Origin: Seiridium cupressi
Lineage: Eukaryota; Ascomycota; Sordariomycetes; Amphisphaeriales; Sporocadaceae
Length of the DNA stretch: 64,000 bases
Direction of reading: 5' to 3'
NCBI GenBank assembly: GCA_036674765.1
Contig: JARVKI010000015.1
Span: 186,001 to 250,000 of the forward strand
Positions within the stretch are counted from its first letter, which is position 1; every line of letters begins with the position of its first letter. This document shows positions 57,181-64,000 of this stretch, piece by piece. A program made the position numbers and the translations under genes. Under the pieces are notes generated by a model. The model ran no database searches. It was not told where the DNA came from and worked only from the letters and a program-made list of their open reading frames with translations.

Positions 57181-57213
57181 GGCTCCTGGCTCTGGCTCTG
57201 GCTCTGGCTCTGG
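57181..57213. repeat. (GGCTCT) hexanucleotide repeat
   Basis: Four to five near-perfect copies of a GGCTCT/GGCTCC unit in the upstream region of YPD1. Confidence 0.85.
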
Positions 57214-57856
57214 CTCGATCTGCAGGGAGACGGAGTATCTCCTCCCAGGTTAGTAATACTGGACTCTCCCGACCGTTCACTGCCTCCAGCTCAGTCTGAG
57301 TCTGCATCCACCTGTACATGCTGCCTCCAGGTCTCCAGCTGCCTACCTGCCTACCTGCCAACTACCCTCATGCCACCCTTAAGTCACCCCCAAAACCAGA
57401 CACCTTCCCTGTCCGAATTCAGCAGAGCTGGCGAGTCGCCGGTGCTGGTTGCTCGTAGCCCATAGCCCGTAGCTCGCTGGCCCGCGACCCCCAGCCTGCC
57501 GCACACCGTCGCACCCGGCTTGCGGCTGGCTATCTGTCTCTCTATTCACCCACACCCCACTCTCCTAAAAGCCTTTCGACTCCTCGCCCTCTCCTTGATG
57601 CCGTGCTCCTCGCTTGCGCCGCCCTTTTAACCACGCATCCTGACCCGACGCTTGATTCCTTCTGGCAAGCAACCTATTGCGGCCCCCCTCTAACCCAAAT
57701 CCATCCAGCCCCGAGCTGCTCCGTCCTGGACTCTAGGGTTGGTTCTCGAACCACACCAGCGCTTATTCCCGCCTCTTGTTTCTAACACTTGTTATAGCGC
57801 CCCGGCCCAGCATCAAAGAGGGGTAACATACGTGTTTGCGTATCGCCGAATTCAAC

Positions 57857-58508
57857 ATGACTAGTGATAATGTGAGTTGCGAAAGGCTTCACGTACCATG
57901 CGCGTGTGCAGCGCTGCTGCTGATACTAACCGGTGACCCCTTGACAGTACGACGGGGGCGATGCGACCCTCCCTGATCTGGGAGACGCCATCGACTCAGT
58001 GACTTTCGCTCAAATCTTGGAGATGGATGAGGATGACCCGACCCGCGAGTTCAGCAACTCCATTGTCCAGGGCTTTTTTGAGCAGGCCGAGGAGACGTTT
58101 GAGAAGATGGACACCGCCCTGTAAGTCGCCCAACCTCGGTCGAGGTCATGGACCGTGGCCTGCCTCCTTTTTGCAGGACGTGACTTCTGGTGGCCCCCTA
58201 CCCCTTTCCCCCGCCCCTCCGAGCATGCGCTGACCATTGTGTCCTGGACCAGGGAGAAAGAGGACTTGGAAGAACTTTCCAAGCTAGGGCATTTCCTCAA
58301 GGGCTCCTCTGCGACCCTGGGTCTTACCAAGATCAAGGACAGCTGTGAGAAGATCCAGCGGTATGGAAAAAAGGAAAAGGAGGATGGCTCCCCCCTAGAC
58401 GACGAGAAGGTCTGCCTAGAAAAGATTACCAAAACCTTGGAGGAGGTCAAGAAGGAATACACAGAAGCTGAAAAGGTCCTGAACGATTTCTTTGGTACTT
58501 CGTCGTGA
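57857..58508 (+). CDS. YPD1: Histidine-containing phosphotransfer protein YPD1
   Basis: 147 aa in three exons: 57857-57871 (five codons), 57948-58120 and 58253-58508. Branch points ACTAAC and GCTGACC and all phases agree. Ypd1 relays phosphate from hybrid sensor kinases to the response regulators Ssk1 and Skn7, controlling the HOG osmostress pathway. The HPt four-helix bundle is intact. The phospho-accepting histidine is His76 in LGHFLKGSSATLGL, and the partner-binding helix with FFEQAEETFEKM lies before it. The C-terminal helices (CLEKITKTLEEVKKEY) close the bundle. It is slightly shorter than yeast Ypd1, as usual in filamentous fungi. Confidence 0.95.
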
Positions 58509-59932
58509 TGGATAAGAAGTAGACAAGGATGTGACATCAGCTGCTTGTCGCCAGCTCCTGGGAACTTCGCTGATAACTATTCATACAAGTTCCCAAGGGG
58601 GAGGAGTCCGGAGCCCAGCGACATAGCCATATCGACTTAGCGGAGGATACTGACCAGCCATATGGCTTGGTGCTGGCTTTGACCATGGCTTATGGTATCT
58701 TGGATTGGAGTGTGCAGTCGGATAGATGACAGTTCTTTTGCTGCAGCCCTTGGACAGAATCCTTGGGGCAATTTCCAGCGTTTATATGTCGCCAAGGTTC
58801 AGTCAGGAACAGTGCACAGGGAAAGCCCATCTCCTTTTATATGAGAATATTTTATGGAGGCATTAAATGCAAGTTCACGGTCAAGGTTGTGAGATTGACT
58901 CCGTACTCTACAGTTGCGGTCTATCACCATCTCCACTATGTGTCTTGACATCGCACGACGTGGATATTGAACTTGTTGCATAGGCAGAAAAGTTACATGC
59001 TAGTTCGTGCGTGACGACATAGCCTCCCCCGTAAGCCCCCTCTACGTCATTGCTGCAGGTATAGGCAATGACGTAGCGCCCTTCCACGGCCCAAAACCGT
59101 GGTAGGCTGTCTCGTGAGCCGAATCGCAATCACTTGCTTGCGCCCATCCTGCATATACAGCCAGGGAAAGGGATCTCTAGTTATGAGGAAAGCCGGGACG
59201 TCTGCATGTACATTCATACTTGTGCACATGGGAAGCAGACCCCAGACCCCTGATTCTCAACCCCCCAGCCCGGAAGTGAGGGGTTGATCTCTACCCAACA
59301 CGCTCTGATCCGAGAATTGGTACTTAAACCCGACAGCTAATAATAGACCAAGCCACAAGGGTGGCTTGACCTGATGAAGCCACCGACTCAAAAGGAGCGA
59401 TTCACCTGGCCTGCCATCAATAGGTAGGGAGGTACTCAAGCTTCCCAAGACAAGAGGGCAATCATCCACATGATTCAGGAACGTATGATCTAGTACATTG
59501 GTTTGTCAAAAGCTTGTTTTATCCCTGTTCAAAGGTAAAAATGCGGCTTGCCTCTTCTGATAAACGACGCTTGTTGATGCCGAAACGTTCAGACAGTCCC
59601 CCTCGAGAATAGCATCCTGCACATGACTGACATAGTATTAGACAGGACAGTTCAATCGATATACTGTTAGACACTGATCAGACAGACGTTTGATGAACGT
59701 CATACTCTAGCAGGCTTGAGTTGTGACGTCCGTCACAATCGTTCCGCCTTGTACCTCATCCTGGAAAGGCGGGCCATATCGCATGAGACGATAGTAGTCC
59801 ATCAAAGTGGTCTGGTCCAAGGCGAAAGACTTGGACTTATCAGAGCACTTGCTGCTGGCTTCGCGCCCCCAGGCATCGTATTCTGAACTTTTGCTGGGCT
59901 GGCAAAGTATCACGGGGCATGGGGCCGTCGTC
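58509..59932. other. Intergenic region with a 12-bp palindromic hairpin
   Basis: YPD1 3' flank and upstream region of the 2H phosphoesterase gene. The only structure noted is the inverted repeat at 59042-59076. No gene is supported. Confidence 0.5.
59042..59076. repeat. 12-bp perfect inverted repeat containing TACGTCA
   Basis: Arms 59042-59053 and 59065-59076 are exact reverse complements (CTACGTCATTGC) separated by 11 bases. Each arm holds a TACGTCA half similar to a bZIP/CRE-type site. Confidence 0.8.
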
Positions 59933-60673
59933 ATGCCTGCCAAGCCATTTCCCACGCACTTCCTATGCATCCCTCTAGTATCAGCATCGTCGAGGCCTCA
60001 GCTCAATGCGAGTGTGGCAGCTTTCTGCGCTGATGTTACTAGTCCGGATAGCTTTGCTGTGCCGGCTGGCGCTATCCGCCCTGTTGGAACTCTACATCTG
60101 ACGCTCGGCGTCATGAGCTTCCCGAAGAATGAAGGTGTAGAAAAAGCAGTCGAACTCCTCAAGACGCTTATTCCTAGAAAGATCCTGGCGGAAAGTAAGC
60201 CAGCGGAGCCTGCATCGACACACTCGAGCTTGGAGGGCCAGGAGCCGCCAGGCCCTCCGCCGTCACTCTTATCAGTGACGTTGAAGGGTTTACAGTCCAT
60301 ACAATCAGCTTCCAAGGCAACTACGCTCTATGCATCACCAGTGGACCCCGACGGTATGCTGCAGAGGTTCTGTGAAAAGATCAAACAGGCATTTGAGGAA
60401 GCAGAAATTATGGTCAACGACAAGAGACCTTTGCTACTCCACGCGACTATCGTCAATACGATTTATATCAAAGGCCGGCGCCAAGGCAAGAAACGGGAGA
60501 AGATCACCATTGATGCCCGAGGCATCCTAGATAGATACGATGACTATGTGTGGATGGAAGATATACCGGTCGAAAAGATTGCGATATGCCGCATGGGGGC
60601 CAAGGAATCAGAAGACGGCCACGACCAGGCGTATGAAGTTGAGGCAGAAATTGATGTGGGAAGTCCTGGTTGA
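59933..60673 (+). CDS. AKAP7-like 2H phosphoesterase (2',5' RNA ligase-like)
   Basis: Intronless 246-aa protein of the 2H phosphoesterase superfamily, closest to the AKAP7 NLS / 2'-5' RNA ligase-like domain by memory of its motifs. The two HxT signatures are present: His55 in LHLTLGVMSF and His170 in LLHATIVN. The spacer between them is long, with a Pro-rich loop at about residues 88-112. The start is the ATG at 59933 (PTHFLCIPLV is the expected first strand); the frame extends upstream to 59807, but only from a GTG. Family members hydrolyse 2',5'-linked nucleotides or cyclic phosphates; the natural substrate here is unknown. The C-terminal block DYVWMEDIPVEKIAICRMG also fits the family. Confidence 0.85.
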   Translation: MPAKPFPTHFLCIPLVSASSRPQLNASVAAFCADVTSPDSFAVPAGAIRPVGTLHLTLGVMSFPKNEGVEKAVELLKTLIPRKILAESKPAEPASTHSSLEGQEPPGPPPSLLSVTLKGLQSIQSASKATTLYASPVDPDGMLQRFCEKIKQAFEEAEIMVNDKRPLLLHATIVNTIYIKGRRQGKKREKITIDARGILDRYDDYVWMEDIPVEKIAICRMGAKESEDGHDQAYEVEAEIDVGSPG

Positions 60674-61102
60674 TTTCTGGATCGTTGCATGAAGTAAAAC
60701 AGCAAAAACAAAGTGGCGCATCGGAAGATGGTGTGAGAAAGATATGTTAGGCATGTTAGATAGTACCGGCAGGCAGTCAGTTTGGCCATCTCAAGCAAGC
60801 TACTCAACAAAAAGGTGTATGTATATACACAAAGGAAGTCTAGGTATTTGGTAAGCAAGTAAATTAACCTATCTTAGAGGGGCGCGGGCGGCCTAAACAG
60901 CCGGCTCGTGTCCACTGAGGGGCAGCCTATCGACGGCAGCTCCAATCTCACCTACTTGCACATCAGCCTATCCTAGGCAGATGCAAACCACAACGTCTCG
61001 TCGTCATTGTCGTCGTATGCCTCCGAGAACCGAGTCTGCTAGATAAATATACCACTGGATCATGTAGCGACCTCGCTAAGCGCGCAAACTGCACCGACAT
61101 CT
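60674..61102. other. Short intergenic region
   Basis: 3' flank of the 2H phosphoesterase gene and promoter of the coiled-coil gene. A short upstream ATG frame lies near 61016-61041. Nothing else is noted. Confidence 0.5.
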
Positions 61103-62809
61103 ATGCACTCTCCTCCATCTAAGATGACCGATAAACGGCGGGGCGCAAGCTCCAACTCCCATGCGATTCGGTCCACGGCATCCTCGCGCAGCAGCAGCAG
61201 CATCATCGCGCCACCCCCGCGAGCGCAGCTTGGAAATTCATCGTCTGCCTCGTCCTCGGCAGGCCCGGATAACGACGATGCCGGCAGTATCAGAGAGAGG
61301 GAGGGCAGCATCAGGGAAAGGGAGGGCAGCATCAAAGAGCGGGAGGGCGGCAGCAAGGAGAAGGACTCGGCCTCGACGGCAGCTCTTCTCAAGGAGAAGG
61401 ATGAAAAGATCGCAGAGTTGAAACGGGGCCTTGTGGAGATCGAGGCCGAGTTCGCACGGCAGGTCGAGCGACTCTCTCAGAACGAGAGCGAGACCGCTGC
61501 GTTCTGGCAGTCGAAGCACTCGGCGCTGAATCAGCAGTTCCTGCGGACGGACACTGAGCTCAGGTTGTTGCGTGCCGAGATCGATGTGCGGGAGGGCGAG
61601 CGCGAGGAACTCAAGGAGGGGTGGGACTTTCTCAAGCGTGAGATAAAGGCGAGAGACGATGAGATCCGGAGATTGAGGGCTGATCTCATGGGGCTGAAGA
61701 AGTGGTTAAGTACAAGCACAAGAACCGACGAACAGGAGAGCGATGATCTCTTTGCTGGCGACATGGCGAGATTGGGAAACGGGTTACAGGAGTGGGCTAT
61801 TCAACATTTCAGGAGGACGAAGATAAGTAGGTGCGGTCCTTTCACTGAAACTTTTCTCCTTCTTTCTTTTTCCCCCCTTTTTCTTTTCCTTCTCCTTCTC
61901 TCTGGGTCTGGAGGTGGGATTGGCCATACTGGATCCTATGGCTATCCATTCGGGTACGAGAATGAGAATAGACGGATCACATGCTTACAGTCTATGGTTT
62001 TTGGTCTGGAACAAGCAAATAAATTCCGTGCGATAGCTGGCTAAAATTGCAACTGGTTGATCTTGGTGTTCGGCACTAATACCATCCTTAGTCATTTCCA
62101 AAGCAAGCCAGTCCGTCGAAAGCGAGCTTTCGCAGCTGGTTCCGATGTATGTAGACTTGGCCAGAACATCAAAGCTTCCACTACTGCAGTCTATTGTCTC
62201 AACTATCCTGGTTGAGATGATATTTGACTCTTACTTTGTCGGGTTGTCCAAGGACCAGGCAACTAACTTGAAGCAAACAGAGGAGTGTCTTGCATCTTTG
62301 AGTAGGTGTTCCAGCTAAAGGACTATTCGGCCGCGACTGATAGAAATCCAGGCGGTGATGAGAGTGCAAATCATTGGCGCGCTGTCACTTTGACCATGGT
62401 GAGGAAGGAGGCCTCCCGGAAGCTGCAAGTGGAGACGGCCGCAGTCATAGAGGATGTCGTTTCAAGGGTCAATCGGATCTTGAACTCTATCGCAGATGTC
62501 GACGCAACAGGTGCGCGGGATCAGGCACTGCGTGGCCTGGTGAACACCTCAGTTGAGCTAGCGCGAAGATTGACAGTGCAGAAAGCTGCGTTCAGGGTGA
62601 CGATGCCGCAGATCCTTCCCCATCAGAAGACAGTGTTCGACCCATCTGAAATGGAAGACATTGGCGGCGAAGACGAGGATAGCCTTGGTGCACGCGAGAT
62701 ATGCTGTGTGACATTCCCCAGTGTTGTCAAGTCTGGGGACGAGCAAGGTTTCCACCCACACTTCCGAAATATAGTCTCGAAAGCACGGGTGCTCTGCAGT
62801 CCCGAATGA
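61103..62809 (+). CDS. Coiled-coil protein with seven-residue repeats, function unknown
   Basis: About 463 aa in three exons: 61103-61826, 62092-62301 and 62352-62809 (introns 265 and 50 bp). The last intron has a CTGAT branch point and restores LASL|SGDESANHW. I do not recognise a named family; similar fungal proteins are often just called involucrin-repeat or coiled-coil proteins. The Ser-rich N-terminus leads into three and a half copies of a seven-residue unit (GSIRERE, GSIRERE, GSIKERE, GGSKEKD). A coiled coil spans about residues 95-210 (ELKRGLVEIEAEF, LRLLRAEIDVREGEREEL). The C-terminal half is helical with AVTLTMVRKEASRKLQ. The start could also be the second ATG at 61124 (MTDKRRG). 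Confidence 0.8.
61303..61377. repeat. 21-bp in-frame tandem repeat in coiled-coil gene
   Basis: Three good copies and one diverged copy of a 21-bp unit coding GSIRERE-like heptapeptides. Copies differ mainly at the Arg/Lys codons. Confidence 0.8.
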
Positions 62810-64000
62810 ACAGCCCAATGAGCATGCAAAGCATGTGAAAAAAGCGGTGGCCTTACCAATTGATGTGATAAGCAAGCACATTACACATACCGATGAAGCG
62901 TGCCTGCGGGGTGCCGTAATCTTGGCTCTTCACTGCAATTGCAGTCAATTTGAACATGGGCACCGGAGCGCCGGCTGGCGTGTCCTATCACCAAGCGTCA
63001 CGCAATCTGGTACGACGTTTCCTCAGACAATAGGCAGCCACTCATTGCGTCCTGCCCTCACCGGTCATCTGGCTTGGCACTATTGTGGTAACATCTCAAA
63101 TTCCCCATGTCTCAGCTCGAGGAGCAACGACAGGTGACTCAGACGCGGGGTGTGGCGAGGACCCACAGATTGAGGCTCTGCGGCATCAGTTGAGCCGGCT
63201 CGCCCACCGCCCCATACTCCCCCAAACACAACAGCCCACCCACCAGCCGTGGAGCCAACCTACATGTAGCAATCAATACACCCGTTGCAGATTGGTGCAA
63301 CGCAATGCATGCAGGGAATAAGACCATGATTCCTATACCAGCCAGTCATGGTGCCGATAGTGGCACTGCAATCCGCGAGAGATAGTTGTATTCGTATCCA
63401 GTCACTCAATAATGACTACAGTCGAGAAGAAGCCGGTGTGCGAATTACACGGGTAATTTCAGTCGCTTCCAAGGACTCCTGCTAGCTATCAGGTGAAGAG
63501 GGCGAAACGTTCCGGCAGAGCGATACCTCGAGCGATAGCGCTTGTCTTATGGTTCGTCCTCTCTTCCAGGCTCGTTCTTTCTAAGTATGACCCCAGCCAA
63601 GGGTGGTACGCCAGGCCGAGTGCACGCATGCAATCTTGCAGGGTCATGCGGGGGGAAAGCTAGCCGACCCTGTACCAAGGTTATCTTCGGGACAGCGGCC
63701 TGGCGTATCATACAACGTCTCTATTCTAATTACCCTAAAGGACCGTCACACGGAGTATTGTGGTCCCAACCGTGGCCTGACATACCAATGCATGCAGGAG
63801 TATCAGAGTGGCAGCAGTCATGGGTACAAGGACCGAAGAGTAGCATGGCAGTCAGTGCGGATGGCCGGCTGGCTGGCCGACCATGAACCTTGGATTCACG
63901 GCTCTCTGCATTTCCTACAATCCCGTTCACGCCCAACTGTCTGGATCGCGGTCCAGGGTCGCAGCCAAAAGCATTGACCCGCAGCAGTCAGCCGGTACAG
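62810..64000. other. Terminal intergenic region
   Basis: 3' flank of the coiled-coil gene to the window end. Open frames (for example 63603-63977) begin at non-ATG codons and lack motifs. No gene is supported. Confidence 0.5.

Larger units (their letters stand above)
54010..57856. other. Long gene-poor region
   Basis: About 3.8 kb without a supportable gene. Open frames of 164 codons (54076-54570, minus) and 207 codons (55313-55936, minus) are motif-free and compositionally random. Toward YPD1 there are simple repeats: (CATA)n at about 57014-57041 and a GGCTCT run at about 57181-57213. A pyrimidine-rich leader then runs up to 57856. Confidence 0.5.

Noticed and set aside
1..64000. Secondary-metabolite cluster, CRISPR array, rRNA or prokaryotic operon
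   Set aside because: No PKS/NRPS/terpene core enzyme, no spaced direct repeats and no rRNA were seen; the genes are interspersed eukaryotic housekeeping genes with spliceosomal introns.

Overview
The window is nuclear DNA of a filamentous ascomycete (Pezizomycotina), most likely a Sordariomycete and plausibly Hypocreales. This rests on short introns (mostly 50-90 bp) with GTRNGT donors and CTAAC/CTGAC branch points, gene spacing of roughly 0.4-4 kb, GC-rich exons with AT-rich gaps, and fungal families (PCF11, RUD3, YPD1, DUF3984, DUF7598, serine-rich cupredoxin, yapsin-like protease). It is not a prokaryotic replicon, and I see no CRISPR array, rRNA gene, operon or secondary-metabolite cluster. 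Exon coordinates were worked out by hand from splice signals, reading phase and remembered family motifs; no alignment was run.

Layout. 1-13 kb: a MYB-like regulator (+), tRNA methyltransferase TRM9 (-), a divergent pair of NAD(P)-dependent oxidoreductases (Gfo/Idh/MocA type - and aldo/keto reductase +), and the mRNA 3'-end factor PCF11 (-). 13-25 kb: a DUF7598 membrane protein (-), a 61-residue SERF-like protein (+), a secreted cupredoxin (-), a possible MITE, then divergent SMN-like (-) and NOP15 (+) genes. 25-33 kb: golgin RUD3 (+), an unknown multi-pass membrane protein (-), and GET1 (-) divergent from a PTAR1-type prenyltransferase-alpha-repeat protein (+). 35-44 kb: a GPI-type aspartic protease (+), a vacuolar amino-acid transporter of the AVT family (+), a candidate 29-residue cysteine-rich microprotein (+), and RHO1 (-). 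46-64 kb: mitochondrial ribosomal protein MRPL40 (+), Elongator subunit ELP1 (-) divergent from a DUF3984 gene (+), phosphorelay protein YPD1 (+), an AKAP7-like 2H phosphoesterase (+), and a coiled-coil protein with a seven-residue repeat (+).

Most genes are core housekeeping: tRNA wobble-uridine modification (TRM9 and ELP1 lie on one pathway), mRNA 3' processing, snRNP assembly, ribosome assembly, Golgi/ER trafficking, cell-wall signalling (RHO1) and osmotic phosphorelay (YPD1). I found no convincing new multi-gene system. The points most worth a second look are small: the microprotein at 41.0 kb, the 242-bp TIR element at 20.3 kb, a 14-bp hairpin inside a NOP15 intron, a GTG where the MYB gene should start, and a 28-bp duplication across the stop codon of the DUF7598 gene.
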